From NCBI RefSeq assembly GCF_030718935.1, contig NZ_CP132194.1:1922001-1986000 (forward strand): DNA of 64,000 nt, in the 5' to 3' direction. Source of the DNA: Psychrobacter sp. M13. Lineage in GTDB: Bacteria > Pseudomonadota > Gammaproteobacteria > Pseudomonadales > Moraxellaceae. The notes below the pieces were generated by a model. The model did not search any database and had not been told where the DNA came from. It saw only the letters and a list, made by a program, of their open reading frames with translations. The translations under genes were made by a program, and so were the position numbers. This document shows positions 28,481-38,386 of the stretch, piece after piece. How positions within the stretch are numbered: position 1 is the stretch's first letter; each line of letters begins with the position of its first letter.

Positions 28481-28515
28481 AAAAAGCACAGTCTAAATAA
28501 TAGTCTGTGCTTTTT
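28481..28515 (-). terminator. terminator after the SDR/acyl-CoA dehydrogenase run
   Basis: AAAAAGCACAG / CTGTGCTTTTT stem extended with one mismatch and a short AT loop, symmetric A and T runs. It lies 57 bases past the end of the first SDR gene in the direction of transcription. Confidence 0.85.
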
Positions 28516-28571
28516 ATTGATCTGAGGATATGTTTGTTTATAGCGTTGCTAAAACCTAAGCCAACATTAAC

Positions 28572-29333
28572 CTAAGCCAACATTCCACCATCAACGATAA
28601 TACAAGCGCCCGTTGTATAGCTTGAGGCATCAGATACTAAGTACAATACCGTCCCTGCCATCTCATCAGGGTTCGCAACACGTCCTAGCGGAATGGCATG
28701 CAGTGCCATGTTCAATACTTTATCATTAGAGGTCAGCGCTGAGGCAAACTTAGTGTCTGTTAGCCCTGGTAGTAGTGCATTAACGCGAATATTGAGCGGA
28801 CCGCACTCTTTGGCAAAGGCTTTGGTCATGCTAATAACTGCGGCTTTGGTAATAGAATAAATACCTTGCTTATCGCCTGCTACTATACCATTTACCGAAG
28901 CGGTATTTAAGATAGCACCACCACCCTGCTCGGCCATCATCTGACCTGCGGTGGTTGACATAAAGAAGTAACCGCGAATATTGACATCGACGGTTTTCTC
29001 GAACGCTGCTACATCCGTATCCAGAATATGACCATAATAAGGGTTAGCCGCGGCATTATTGACTAAAATATCAATGCGCCCAAAGCTGTCTTTAATATGC
29101 GCAAAGATGGCCTCGATTTGATCCATCTCACCAACATGACAAGCAAATGCACTGGCCTTGCCACCATCTGCCACAATACTATCGGCAACCGCTTGGCAGG
29201 CATCGATTTTACGACTAGAGACGATGACATGTGCGCCTCTTGTAGCTAGCAGGCGCGCGATAGACTCGCCAATACCGCGACTAGCGCCTGTCACTAAAGC
29301 AATCTTGCCTGTTAAGTCAAATAAGTCTTCCAT
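28572..29333 (-). CDS. short-chain dehydrogenase/reductase
   Basis: A 253-residue classical SDR. The cofactor loop TGASRGIGES is near residue 16, the NNAAANPYYG motif near 92, the catalytic triad Ser in LNTASVNG and Tyr/Lys in YSITKAAVISMTKAFAKE, and the substrate-side motif RVNALLPGLTDT. A charged residue pattern SSRK after the second strand suggests NADP(H). The gene runs with a second SDR (62-base gap) and an acyl-CoA dehydrogenase upstream, which fits a beta-oxidation-like oxidation of a hydroxyacyl substrate. The exact substrate is unknown. Confidence 0.9.
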   Translation of the reverse strand: MEDLFDLTGKIALVTGASRGIGESIARLLATRGAHVIVSSRKIDACQAVADSIVADGGKASAFACHVGEMDQIEAIFAHIKDSFGRIDILVNNAAANPYYGHILDTDVAAFEKTVDVNIRGYFFMSTTAGQMMAEQGGGAILNTASVNGIVAGDKQGIYSITKAAVISMTKAFAKECGPLNIRVNALLPGLTDTKFASALTSNDKVLNMALHAIPLGRVANPDEMAGTVLYLVSDASSYTTGACIIVDGGMLA

Positions 29334-29395
29334 TACTATTCCTTATGTTTTTATAGTTTCTGTTTATTTATAGTGACGTTCATTTATAGCGCAAT

Positions 29396-30181
29396 TTAAG
29401 CCAACATCCCACCATCTAGAGTAAAGGCATGACCATTCATAAAGCTGCTCTCATCACTCGCCAGCCAAGCAATGGCGCTAGAGACCTCTTCTACTTTTCC
29501 TAAGCGACGCAGTGGACTGGCATTGATAGTGGCTTTTTGCGCGCGCTCGTCCATTTTGGCCATCGTATTCTGTACCATAGGCGTATCGATAAAGCTCGGA
29601 CATACGGCATTAAAGCGAATATTGACCCGCGCATATTCATGAGCGGCTGACTTAGTAAGACCCATCACGCCATGTTTGCTCGCGCTATAAGCCGATAGCA
29701 GCGGCGCTGAGCGCAGACCCGCAATAGAAGCCACATTGATCACATGACCGCCACCACTGCCCGCCATACAAGCGACAGCCGCACGCATACAGTGCCAGAC
29801 GCCTTTTAAATTGACCGCGATACTACGATCAAAATCATCGTCACTCAGCTCATGCATCGGCTTAGGGTTATGATCGATACCTGCATTATTAATCACGACA
29901 TCGAGACCGCCAAGCTCTTTCATAGCAAAATGAAATAGTGCACGTACTTCATCGCCATTGGTCACATCGACCTTTTTAAAGGTGATGCTATTGCCTGCGT
30001 CTACTCCTTGCCGAGCAATACTTGCACCTAGCTCCTCATTCATGTCACCGATGACCACTTTAGCGCCCCGACTAGCTAGCAATAGTGCACTTGCTGCGCC
30101 AATACCTGATGCGCCACCTGTGATCAGGACTCGCTTACCTGTAACATTCGATGCTGGTAAATTTAATATATCTGTCATCAT
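29396..30181 (-). CDS. short-chain dehydrogenase/reductase
   Basis: A 261-residue classical SDR with TGGASGIGAASALLLASRG, an acidic residue after strand two (IGDMNEE, predicting NAD(H)), NNAGIDHNPKP, Ser in VINVASIAG and YSASKHGVMGLTKSAAHEY. The C-terminal FMNGHAFTLDGGMLA is standard. It is close to the acyl-CoA dehydrogenase upstream (83-base gap) and the other SDR downstream, so an operon is likely. Two SDRs of different cofactor preference in one unit suggest two oxidation steps or an epimerising pair. Confidence 0.9.
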   Translation of the reverse strand: MMTDILNLPASNVTGKRVLITGGASGIGAASALLLASRGAKVVIGDMNEELGASIARQGVDAGNSITFKKVDVTNGDEVRALFHFAMKELGGLDVVINNAGIDHNPKPMHELSDDDFDRSIAVNLKGVWHCMRAAVACMAGSGGGHVINVASIAGLRSAPLLSAYSASKHGVMGLTKSAAHEYARVNIRFNAVCPSFIDTPMVQNTMAKMDERAQKATINASPLRRLGKVEEVSSAIAWLASDESSFMNGHAFTLDGGMLA

Positions 30182-30264
30182 TACTTCCTTTTATTGACTA
30201 TCAGAGTTTGAGTTATGCTGTTTTATAGCTGCTTTATTTTAGAGATGTATGACGTTTAGTGACT

Positions 30265-32085
30265 CTAAAACCACTGCGCTTGCATGTCAGTACACACCGC
30301 ATTGTCATTATTTAATAGCGCAATATCGCGCTGGATAGTCGGCAGCTCCCAATCGATAAAGTACTTAGCCGCCTGAATTTTACCTTTATAAAAGTTTTGC
30401 TTATCAGCATTTTGCGAATCGTTAGCTTCTACATTAATAAGCAGCTGCTCAGCTTTGCTGGCTTGACGGATCCAAATCCAGCTGACCACGATTGAGGCAA
30501 ATATATTCATCAGCGCTTGCGCATTACCCGTTAAGGTAATAGCCTTTTCGGTAGGTAATACCTTGCTTAAATGCATTAGCACTTCATGCAAATGTCCCAT
30601 GTAAGGCGTGAGTTTACCTGCCAGCTTAGCCGTCTCAGGTGTCGTGATACTCTCCAAATCAGTGGTGATTTCACGCTTTAGAATTTGAATACCTAAGCCT
30701 TTATTCTGCCATAACTTACGAAAGGATAGATCCAGCGCCTGTACGCCATTTGTGCCTTCGTGGATAGGGTTGAGTCGATTATCGCGCCAAAACTGCTCGG
30801 CATGATACTCTCGGGTGTAGCCTGCACCGCCTAGCACTTGAATACCTAGATCATTGGCTTTTGGCCCATATTCTGACGGCCAAGCTTTGAGGACTGGGGT
30901 CAATAAATCAAGTAATTCAGACAGCTCGCTTTTAAGCGTATCGTCATCGGTAGTGTTAATACGGTCAATCAAATTTGAGCCATATAAACACAATGAAATA
31001 CCACCCTCGCTATAGGCTTTTTGTGCCAGTAGCATACGTTTGACATCACCGTGATTGATGATAGCGGTCGCGTCATGCTCAGGTTTATTGTTCGGGGCGA
31101 TACGACCTTGAGTACGGTCTTTAGCATAATCGAGCGAGTACTGATAACCGCGATAGCCAATCATCGCCGCGCCAAAGCCAACCGCGATACGCGCCTCATT
31201 CATCATCTTAAACATATAACGCAAACCAAAATGCGGTTCGCCTACCAGATAGCCGTGACATTCGCCTTTATCACCAAAGCTCAGTGAAGTAGAAGTCGTA
31301 CCGCGATAGCCCAGCTTATGTAGCAAGCCTGTTAAGTGCACATCATTACGCTCGCCTATTGCACCCTCATCACCCAATCTAAACTTTGGTACGACAAATA
31401 ATGAGATGCCTTTAACCCCACCCGGCCCGCCTGGAATCTTGGCCAATACTAAATGCACAATATTGCCAGATAACTCATGATCGCCCCCAGAGATGTAAAT
31501 TTTGCTGCCCTTTATTCGATAAGAGCCATCATCTTGTAGCGTCGCTGTGGTTCTGATATCGGCCAATGATGAGCCTGCATGCGGCTCAGTCAGTGCCATC
31601 GTACCCGTGAATTCACCCGTCAGCATACGCGGCATAAAGGCTTGTTTTACCTCATCGCTGGCAAAATGTGAAATCACATTGATCGCAGCGGTGGTCAAAA
31701 AAGGATAGGCGGTCGTCGAAGGATTAGCCGCCATAAAATAACCGGCTACCGCTGTCATCACAGTCTCTGGTAATTGCATCCCACCATCGTCAAAGCTATA
31801 ACGACCTGCGATAAATCCTGAATCACGAAAGGCATCAAACGCGACTTTGACCTCATCGATCATGCTGACGGTTTTGCCATCGAACTGCGGTTCGTTTTTG
31901 TCTGCTATATGGTTATGCGGCAGAAACAAGTCTGTTGCTATTTTTTTGGCAGTATCTAACACCGCATTAAAGGTTTCGCGGTTATGCTCAGCAAACTTCG
32001 CACTACTGCAAAGACTCTGAGTATCCAAGACATCGTACAACTGAAAGGGTAATTCAAAGTCATTGATAAGGGTATCGGTCGCCAT
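30265..32085 (-). CDS. large acyl-CoA dehydrogenase with C-terminal extension (DmdC-like)
   Basis: 606 residues, the size of the DmdC/AidB-like subgroup rather than the 380-residue short- or medium-chain enzymes. FAD-dependent oxidation of an acyl-CoA to the enoyl-CoA is predicted: MALTEPHAGSSLADIRTTA (flavin contact), SKIYISGGDHE, the catalytic region IQVLGGAGYTREYHAEQFWR and IHEGTNGVQALDL with the catalytic Glu. An extra C-terminal helical domain (about 470-600) is present. DmdC acts on 3-methylmercaptopropionyl-CoA, but other members take ordinary acyl-CoAs. It is the first gene of the run, divergent from the GlxA-type regulator. Confidence 0.9.
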   Translation of the reverse strand: MATDTLINDFELPFQLYDVLDTQSLCSSAKFAEHNRETFNAVLDTAKKIATDLFLPHNHIADKNEPQFDGKTVSMIDEVKVAFDAFRDSGFIAGRYSFDDGGMQLPETVMTAVAGYFMAANPSTTAYPFLTTAAINVISHFASDEVKQAFMPRMLTGEFTGTMALTEPHAGSSLADIRTTATLQDDGSYRIKGSKIYISGGDHELSGNIVHLVLAKIPGGPGGVKGISLFVVPKFRLGDEGAIGERNDVHLTGLLHKLGYRGTTSTSLSFGDKGECHGYLVGEPHFGLRYMFKMMNEARIAVGFGAAMIGYRGYQYSLDYAKDRTQGRIAPNNKPEHDATAIINHGDVKRMLLAQKAYSEGGISLCLYGSNLIDRINTTDDDTLKSELSELLDLLTPVLKAWPSEYGPKANDLGIQVLGGAGYTREYHAEQFWRDNRLNPIHEGTNGVQALDLSFRKLWQNKGLGIQILKREITTDLESITTPETAKLAGKLTPYMGHLHEVLMHLSKVLPTEKAITLTGNAQALMNIFASIVVSWIWIRQASKAEQLLINVEANDSQNADKQNFYKGKIQAAKYFIDWELPTIQRDIALLNNDNAVCTDMQAQWF

Positions 32086-32248
32086 AATATGCTCTCTGTA
32101 TTGATCTATATTGACTTATAGGGATAAAAATTAAAGGCATTAAAATTAGTATTTATCAATAGTAAGCTAATTTAGCGACTTACCGTATTGTCATTTATGA
32201 CATAATTAAGGTCAAATAGGACAATAATTAGTAAATAAAGGAAATCCA

Positions 32249-33247
32249 ATGTCACAGGCAGAGCCTTACATGGTTATCGTTCTTGGGTTTGATGGTGTAC
32301 TCGGTAGCGTGTTGGCAGGCGCTTTAGACTTGTTTTCATTCACGGGGGTTAGCTGGCAGCGTTTTTTGGATCAAGAGGTTACGCCAAGATTTAAGGTACA
32401 GATTGCGAGCCTTGGCGGCGTCGATATTCGCTGTAGCAATCGCCTGAGTCTGCAAGCCCATTGCGATATCAACGAAGTTATAGAGTGTGACTTATTATTG
32501 ATACCGACTATTGGTGATTCTATCGATAAAGTGCTGTTGCACAATCAGTTATTGATACCTCATATTATTCGCTTGGCTAATACCAAAGCGGATGTCGCCA
32601 GTAACTGTAGCGGAGCTTTTTGGTTGGCCAAAGCAGGATTGCTCGACGGACGCGCCGCAACCACTCATTGGGGCTATGCTGATAAGTTTAAGCGCGATTA
32701 TCCACAAGTTGACTTGCAACAAAACCAGTTCGTCACCCAATCGGATAATATATTTTGTGCGGCAGGAGGCAGCGCTTTTTATGATTTAGCGCTGTTATTG
32801 ATAGAGCGCTATTGCGGGCGTGAGATCTCAACGCAAGTGGCAAAGACCCAGATTATTGATAGTAAAAGAGGCAATCAGAACAGTTATACTAATGTGACCT
32901 TGTATAAGCCTCACAGCGATCAGTTGGTCAAAAAGGTACAGGATTATATTGAGAATAACTTTCAGCAAGCGCTATCAGTAAGTGCGCTTGCCACTCAAGT
33001 TAATATTACGCCACGTACTCTAAATCGACGATTTCAATCGGCGCTAAATCTGCGCCCTATTGAGTACATTCAAGCAGTCAGAATTGAGCAGGCCAAACGT
33101 TTATTAGAGTTGAGAGACGTCAGTATCAAATCGTTAGCAGATCAAGTAGGTTATAGCGATATCTCCTCTTTTACGCGGCTCTTTAAGCGCGCAACAGAGC
33201 TGACGCCAAAAGAGTATCAAGACAAGTTTTCGCGGATAGCTGTTTAG
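32249..33247 (+). CDS. GlxA-family AraC-type transcriptional regulator
   Basis: 332 residues: an N-terminal DJ-1/PfpI-like domain (about 5-190) with the family motif ASNCSGAFWLAKAGLLDGR, and a C-terminal AraC DNA-binding domain with two helix-turn-helix units (LSVSALATQVNITPRTLNRR and SIKSLADQVGYSDISSFTRL, followed by FKRATELTPKEYQ). GlxA-type regulators sense small metabolites such as amines and quaternary ammonium compounds. It is divergent from the acyl-CoA dehydrogenase gene with a 163-base intergenic region, so it most likely controls that cluster. AAGGAAA precedes the ATG. Confidence 0.92.
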   Translation: MSQAEPYMVIVLGFDGVLGSVLAGALDLFSFTGVSWQRFLDQEVTPRFKVQIASLGGVDIRCSNRLSLQAHCDINEVIECDLLLIPTIGDSIDKVLLHNQLLIPHIIRLANTKADVASNCSGAFWLAKAGLLDGRAATTHWGYADKFKRDYPQVDLQQNQFVTQSDNIFCAAGGSAFYDLALLLIERYCGREISTQVAKTQIIDSKRGNQNSYTNVTLYKPHSDQLVKKVQDYIENNFQQALSVSALATQVNITPRTLNRRFQSALNLRPIEYIQAVRIEQAKRLLELRDVSIKSLADQVGYSDISSFTRLFKRATELTPKEYQDKFSRIAV

Positions 33248-33273
33248 CTTGAGGATTTATTAATAAAATAATA

Positions 33274-34062
33274 TTAACTATTAAGCGAATCACTCTCAAT
33301 ACGTCCATCCACTAGATTGATAGTACGATCACAGGACGCTGATAGGCGCGGATCGTGAGTGACTAGCAATACTGCGCAATCACGCTCACGATTGACCTTA
33401 CGAAACAGCTCAAACACCTCCCCTGCCGTGACCGTATCCAGATTACCCGTAGGTTCATCAGCCAGCAATAAGGCCGGCTCAGTGATCAAGGCTCGTGCAA
33501 TAGCCACACGCTGCTGTTGTCCACCTGAGAGCTCGTTAGGCTTACTATCAGCAAAGCGCTCTAGACCAACCGCTGCCAATAACTCTCTCGCTTTTTGGAT
33601 AGCTGACTTATCTGGACGACCTTGCGTCAAGGTGAGCGGCATCAGGATATTATCCAAAGCGCTAAAGGCTTGGATCAAATGATGGAACTGAAACACAAAG
33701 CCAATGCTATTGCCACGCAAAGCGGTGCGGCCAGCATCATCCATAGCGCTGGTGGCTTGACCCAGTAGATACAGCTCACCGCTGGTCGGCTGATCCAATA
33801 AACCTAACACATTTAACAAGGTGCTTTTGCCAGATCCTGAAGGGCCGATTAATGCGGCAAAGTCGTCGTTACTAATCGTCAGATCGATACCGTGCAGCAC
33901 TTCAATCTCATTGGGTTGTCCGATGTTATAGGACTTTTTTAGAGCCTCTAAACGCAAAACTTCATGAGAGTGATTGAGGTTAGACGTTGACGGCTTAGCC
34001 AGAGACTGGTCGGCATTATCCAAAGTATCGGTAAGAGTATGGCTAGAGTCAGGATTAGACAT
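33274..34062 (-). CDS. ABC transporter ATP-binding protein (LolD/MacB type)
   Basis: The ATPase of a tripartite exporter. Walker [16 protein letters not shown]-loop [10 protein letters not shown], signature [15 protein letters not shown], Walker [13 protein letters not shown] and H-loop VLLVTHDP are all intact. The frame is open to 34086, but the ATG at 34062 is favoured because it overlaps the end of the permease gene as ATGTCTAA, giving a 262-residue protein with an N-terminal Ser/Asn/Leu-rich extension of about 35 residues before the ATPase core. It lies downstream of the permease and adaptor genes and is probably translated by coupling. Confidence 0.93.
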   Translation of the reverse strand: MSNPDSSHTLTDTLDNADQSLAKPSTSNLNHSHEVLRLEALKKSYNIGQPNEIEVLHGIDLTISNDDFAALIGPSGSGKSTLLNVLGLLDQPTSGELYLLGQATSAMDDAGRTALRGNSIGFVFQFHHLIQAFSALDNILMPLTLTQGRPDKSAIQKARELLAAVGLERFADSKPNELSGGQQQRVAIARALITEPALLLADEPTGNLDTVTAGEVFELFRKVNRERDCAVLLVTHDPRLSASCDRTINLVDGRIESDSLNS

Positions 34063-35344
34063 AGCGAATGGCCACCACTGGATCAAGGGCTGCGGCGCGC
34101 TGGGCTGGGATAGCCGCTGCTATAATCCCCGTTAGCGTTGCTAGCAGCATAGTTATTGAGATCAAATTTATAGATATTGGAATCGTAAATATACTGGGCC
34201 CAAAGGTATTGAACGACCAGACTAATATATAGCTGACGCCACTACCGACAATCGAGCCTAATAGGCCGTATATAGCGCCTTGAACTAAGAATACTCGCAG
34301 GATTTGCTGACGGGTTGCGCCCATAGCTCGCAAGATACCGATCTCGCGCGTGCGCTGTACGACACTGACTGATAATACGCTGGCGATGCCAAAAGCGCCT
34401 GAGATCGCTACAAAAATTACGATCATATTACTCGATAAACTTTGCGCAGTGAGACCACGCAGCAGCTGAGCATTAGTCTCAATCCAGCTCTCCGCCTGTA
34501 AGGAGGTCAAGCGCCCCACTTGCGCGGCGATCTCCTCTGCATCAAAGATATCTTCGACGGTTAAATCAATGACAGTGATACCACCTGGCAGACTGAGCAG
34601 AGACTGCGCTTGCTTTAAGTCTAAATAAACGTAACGAGCATCCAGCTCTCGTACACCTAGCTCAAAGATACCGGCAATATTGACCACGGCACTGTCGTTG
34701 TTGCTATTAACGCCATTGGCGTTGTTGCCAGCACCAATATTTATAGTGCTACTATTACTGCTGTCTTGAGCAGTATCTAAGCGCAACTTACTGCCGACTT
34801 GTACACCTAAATTTTTGGCCAGCTCACTACCGATTAGTACATTGTCCGCACCTACGCGTAGCTCGCCACTCACTAAATACTCATCAAGCGGGATGATTTG
34901 TTGATAACGTGCCAGATCAGTACCGACCAATATTACTGACTCTAATGCCTCACCACGTCGAACAAACCCAGGCCCAGATACGTTTGGCGATACAGCGGTT
35001 AGTAGCGGTAGCTGATCTAAGGTATCTGTGATCTGCTGCCAGTTATTAATGGATCGCAAACGCTGTGGACGTCTGTCCTCTTGTATTAACTGTAGCGTGT
35101 CATCATGAGGCGGCACTATTAGATTGACTTCATCTGGCGATACTAAGCGAATATGAGCCTGACTACCAAGCGTACTATCGATAAGGTTAGTCTGTAACCC
35201 TTGGATTAGTGCGGTGATGAATATAATCACTGCAACCCCTATCGCAACTCCTAGAGTAATCATTAGCGACTGTACGCGCCCCTCACGTAAAAAACTAATG
35301 GCAATAGTAGCTTCAATCCAAAGCCTACCAAAAAGGGCTGTCAA
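34055..35344 (-). CDS. ABC transporter permease, FtsX/MacB-type
   Basis: 429 residues with four membrane helices in the MacB/FtsX arrangement: one near the N-terminus (MITLGVAIGVAVIIFITALI), a large periplasmic domain (about 45-290) containing an Asn/Ser-rich insertion (INIGAGNNANGVNSNNDSAV), then three helices with VVQRTREIGILRAMGATRQQ between the first and second. It pairs with the ATPase and the periplasmic adaptor. The ATPase is not fused here, unlike MacB. The overlap with the adaptor stop (4 bases) indicates an operon. Confidence 0.92.
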   Translation of the reverse strand: MTALFGRLWIEATIAISFLREGRVQSLMITLGVAIGVAVIIFITALIQGLQTNLIDSTLGSQAHIRLVSPDEVNLIVPPHDDTLQLIQEDRRPQRLRSINNWQQITDTLDQLPLLTAVSPNVSGPGFVRRGEALESVILVGTDLARYQQIIPLDEYLVSGELRVGADNVLIGSELAKNLGVQVGSKLRLDTAQDSSNSSTINIGAGNNANGVNSNNDSAVVNIAGIFELGVRELDARYVYLDLKQAQSLLSLPGGITVIDLTVEDIFDAEEIAAQVGRLTSLQAESWIETNAQLLRGLTAQSLSSNMIVIFVAISGAFGIASVLSVSVVQRTREIGILRAMGATRQQILRVFLVQGAIYGLLGSIVGSGVSYILVWSFNTFGPSIFTIPISINLISITMLLATLTGIIAAAIPAQRAAALDPVVAIRYV

Positions 35345-36603
35345 TTGACTGTCCCCGCTGCTTGATTTTCAACGCTTGTCGTCGTTGTTATCTGCTCATC
35401 AGTATTAGCAAAAGACGCTGATTGTTGGGTGGTTTTAACTCGTGCGCCATTATCTAATGCAAGCGTTGCATCAACCAGTATCTCATCGCCAGCACTCAAA
35501 CCTGAGAGTACCTCTGATGCTGCTAACCCGCGTAGTCCTAATGTCACTGGCTGGCGTTGTACTCGACCCTCACGCAACAACCAGACCTCGGCATTATCCC
35601 CTCTAACGTTAGCTAGCGCATCATTAGGAACGACCAATGCCTTGAGGCGTCGATCGGTCTCAATGTTGACTGAAACGGTCATATCTTGACGCAAAAAATC
35701 AGGGACAGGATCGACGGCCAATCTGACTTCGACCGTTCCGCGCTGCGGATCTATGCTTGGTGCAATAAAGCTGATACGTACGGGAAACGCCTCATCAGGA
35801 TAAGCATCAGCAATAGCAATCGCCTCTTGCTGCACGGCCAATCGCGATAGATTGCGCTCATCCAGCGGTACTCGTATCTCAGTATTGCCATCGAGAGCGA
35901 TCGTAAACAGGCCTTGACCTGGCTGTACCAAATCACCTATCTCGACAGTACGGCTAAGGATAGTGCCTGATACTTTGCTACGGACTTGGGTCTTATCCAA
36001 TTGCGCCTGCAAAGCTGCAATGCGCGCGCGTAATAAGTCCTCTTCGACACCGCCAGCGGATAATGCATTTGCTCTTAGGCGAGCGTTTTCGAGATCATTA
36101 CGGGTTTGTGCTTGCGCTTGAATCGCCTGCTCCATCTCTTCGTCAGAGATAGCTGATATCGCTGCTAGATCACGCCTACGCTCGACATTACGGCTCGCTT
36201 GCGCTAGCGCCACTTGGGCATTGGCCAGATCTACCGTTGCCTGTGGACGGGTGCTACTTGTCAGCTGTGCAAGCTGTGCCTGCGCTTGACTTACTTGAGC
36301 GGCAACCTCATCGGAGCTCAGGGATAGTAATAGATCACCTACCGCTACTTGCTCGCCCTCTTGCACTAGTCGCTCTACGACTACACCGGCCACTTCGCTA
36401 CCAATCTCAGTACGTGATACGGCGACGACTCGACCGGTCGCGACTACGGTTTGTACCAAGGGCATCGAAGATATGGTATAGCTCGGTAATAGCGGTCCTT
36501 GCCACCAGCGAAAAGTCAAAAAAGCAGCGATAACTATAACCAACCCTATGATAACGATAGACTTATAAGGAACCGCGCGCAATGACTTTCTCCCGCTTAA
36601 CAT
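35341..36603 (-). CDS. periplasmic adaptor (HlyD/MacA-type) of the ABC exporter
   Basis: 420 residues. A membrane anchor near the N-terminus (IVIIGLVIVIAAFLTF), lipoyl half-motifs flanking a long coiled coil (about 110-215, with repeated Gln/Ala: QVSQAQAQLAQL), then a beta-barrel domain (about 230-320) and a Ser/Thr-rich C-terminal tail. Such adaptors join an inner-membrane ABC permease to an outer-membrane TolC-like channel; no channel gene is nearby. It is the first gene of the three-gene unit, and its stop overlaps the permease start. The substrate is unknown. Confidence 0.92.
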   Translation of the reverse strand: MLSGRKSLRAVPYKSIVIIGLVIVIAAFLTFRWWQGPLLPSYTISSMPLVQTVVATGRVVAVSRTEIGSEVAGVVVERLVQEGEQVAVGDLLLSLSSDEVAAQVSQAQAQLAQLTSSTRPQATVDLANAQVALAQASRNVERRRDLAAISAISDEEMEQAIQAQAQTRNDLENARLRANALSAGGVEEDLLRARIAALQAQLDKTQVRSKVSGTILSRTVEIGDLVQPGQGLFTIALDGNTEIRVPLDERNLSRLAVQQEAIAIADAYPDEAFPVRISFIAPSIDPQRGTVEVRLAVDPVPDFLRQDMTVSVNIETDRRLKALVVPNDALANVRGDNAEVWLLREGRVQRQPVTLGLRGLAASEVLSGLSAGDEILVDATLALDNGARVKTTQQSASFANTDEQITTTTSVENQAAGTVN

Positions 36604-36679
36604 AGTGTTTTCAAATAGCTACTGGCTTTTAAATAGCTAACAGCTTTTAAGATAGCGCTTGGAATGACACCAGCTCGCT

Positions 36680-37540
36680 TTAACGCACCAAGATCACAGG
36701 CGACGAGGTGCTAGCGATAATCTCAGTCGTCGTACTACCTAGGAACAGCTGCTGCCATTTCGAGCGACCATAAGCACCAATCACCATAATATCGATGTTA
36801 TGCTCAGCCTGAAAAGTTAATAAACCATTAACCGCATCCGTTTGTGGCAAGTGATGTGATGTGACCATAAACCCTGCATCCATCAGCTTTGCGGCGGCCG
36901 CGGCTAAATGGTTTTTTGAGCTATCATCATTATTACCTATCATCACGATATGACCGGACATACCTTTTAGCACCTGACTTCTAGCCACCAGCTCAATAGC
37001 TCTTATAGAGGTCTTGCTAGCATCAAAGGCTATCATATAGGAGTTAGGCGTGGTGAACGCTTCTGAGCAAATCAAGATAGGCACACTCGATGCACGAGCG
37101 ACGGTTTCGATTTGGCTACCGATATTGATACGGCTATCTTTGTGATCTTCACCGCGTCGACCCATGATAATAGCGCGGTTTTTTGATTTGAAGTGTTCGA
37201 TGGCGGGTAGCAGCTTACTACGGCGCTGATAAACATTAACGTCTACAGCAAAGTTTTCCTTAATATGGCTCTTGGCATCTTCTATTAAGGCATTGCTATA
37301 ACTATTAGCAATCTTGGCGCGGTGCTCATCAATCTGCGATAGTTCTTGTAATAGTATTTGCCGACTATCTACCCCTATCGAGCCTGACAAATCGCGCCTC
37401 GTAGACGCTGGAACCTCAATGACATTCAATAAAGCCACGGGCATATTTAAGCGCTCGGCATACCAAGACGCGTAGCCACAGACAGACTCAGTCACTGCTG
37501 AACCATCGATACAGGCTAAAATGTGCTGCTCTATAGTCAT
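36680..37540 (-). CDS. tandem universal stress protein
   Basis: 286 residues with two Usp domains in a row (about 1-145 and 155-286). The first has ILACIDGSAVTESVCGYASW and GRRGEDHKDSRINIGSQ; the second has MIAFDASKTSIRAIELVARS and GAYGRSKWQQLFLGSTT, each matching the G-2x-G-9x-G(S/T) ATP-binding loop, and the C-terminus ends in SPVILVR. Tandem Usps of this type are like E. coli UspE and are linked with stress and aggregation responses. No signal peptide. It is monocistronic, with an AGGAGAG ribosome binding site. Confidence 0.94.
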   Translation of the reverse strand: MTIEQHILACIDGSAVTESVCGYASWYAERLNMPVALLNVIEVPASTRRDLSGSIGVDSRQILLQELSQIDEHRAKIANSYSNALIEDAKSHIKENFAVDVNVYQRRSKLLPAIEHFKSKNRAIIMGRRGEDHKDSRINIGSQIETVARASSVPILICSEAFTTPNSYMIAFDASKTSIRAIELVARSQVLKGMSGHIVMIGNNDDSSKNHLAAAAAKLMDAGFMVTSHHLPQTDAVNGLLTFQAEHNIDIMVIGAYGRSKWQQLFLGSTTTEIIASTSSPVILVR

Positions 37541-37699
37541 GACTGCTCTCCTTAAAATTTAATGAAGTTTATATTTATACTTACTTATATTGATACTAGG
37601 ATGCTAATTTAGTCTAGCATTATTTATCAGTGATATCCGCTATCATGCCACTATTCAGTAGTTCCTGAGCTTTTATGGGGCTATTTATTATAGCAGTGG

Positions 37700-37951
37700 C
37701 TAATACTCGACCGTCAAAGGCATCAACAGCACCCCTATAATAATGAATGGAATACAAAGTAGCGCTTTTATAACAGGGTCTTTGCACTGCGCCCAGCGGG
37801 TGATAATAAAATACAGATTAGCGAATGGTAGGAACAAATATAATAAACCCCATAACACTGACTCACTAAAGGCAATGATAATCAGCTTGACGCTGTAGAT
37901 AAAAGCGATAATCATGCCAATGAACAGAAAAATCATTCCTATCGTTTCCAC
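37700..37951 (-). CDS. small hydrophobic membrane protein, unknown
   Basis: 83 residues with three predicted membrane segments: IGMIFLFIGMIIAFIYSVKL, ESVLWGLLYLFLPFANLYFI and KALLCIPFIIIGVLLMPLT, joined by short loops with a RWAQCKDP segment between the second and third. AGGAGCA precedes the ATG on the minus strand. I do not recognise a family and the neighbours give no clue. Confidence 0.65.
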   Translation of the reverse strand: METIGMIFLFIGMIIAFIYSVKLIIIAFSESVLWGLLYLFLPFANLYFIITRWAQCKDPVIKALLCIPFIIIGVLLMPLTVEY

Positions 37952-38119
37952 ACAATGCTCCTAAAATAAATTTATTTAAAGTTGAAATTTTATATATTAA
38001 TATTATTCTGCTCTACTTATAGCTCAATAGTATTGAACGCCTGTCAACGTATAGTTTTTCCAACTACAAATAAAACACTTCATTCAAAACCTGTGTTTTT
38101 TACCAAATTGTTTTGACCG

Positions 38120-38320
38120 TTATAACCTTATCTCACTCTTGTAAAATGCTCGACCAAAATATAAGAAAAATGCATAAAAAAACGCGCTGCCCAATACTAT
38201 ATCAGCAGCGCTCACTGTTAAAGAATTTATCGCGGCAATCACCATGACAAAAGTCGTAGGAATAATAGGTAGCGCATAGCGTAATAGTTTATGATGCCAA
38301 AAATAACCACTTAAGAACAT
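38120..38320 (-). CDS. small membrane protein, unknown, start uncertain
   Basis: 66 residues from the first ATG, with two hydrophobic segments (ALPIIPTTFVMVIAAINSL and IVLGSAFFYAFFLYFGRAF) and a basic loop (WHHKLLRY). The frame remains open upstream for about 20 codons encoding another hydrophobic stretch (TWLAFIILVGLMF), but I see no ATG, GTG or TTG there, so the true start may be a rare codon, or the 5' end has been damaged. It begins immediately after the hsdR remnant on the same strand. Confidence 0.45.
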   Translation of the reverse strand: MFLSGYFWHHKLLRYALPIIPTTFVMVIAAINSLTVSAADIVLGSAFFYAFFLYFGRAFYKSEIRL

Positions 38321-38386
38321 CAGTCCTACTAGTATTATGAACGCAAGCCAAGTATAAATTTCACCAGCTAATATTGAGATAACAAT

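Noticed and set aside
38040..38105. AAACAC/GTGTTT pair downstream of the small membrane protein
   Set aside because: A 6-7 bp stem with a long loop is too weak to call as a terminator.
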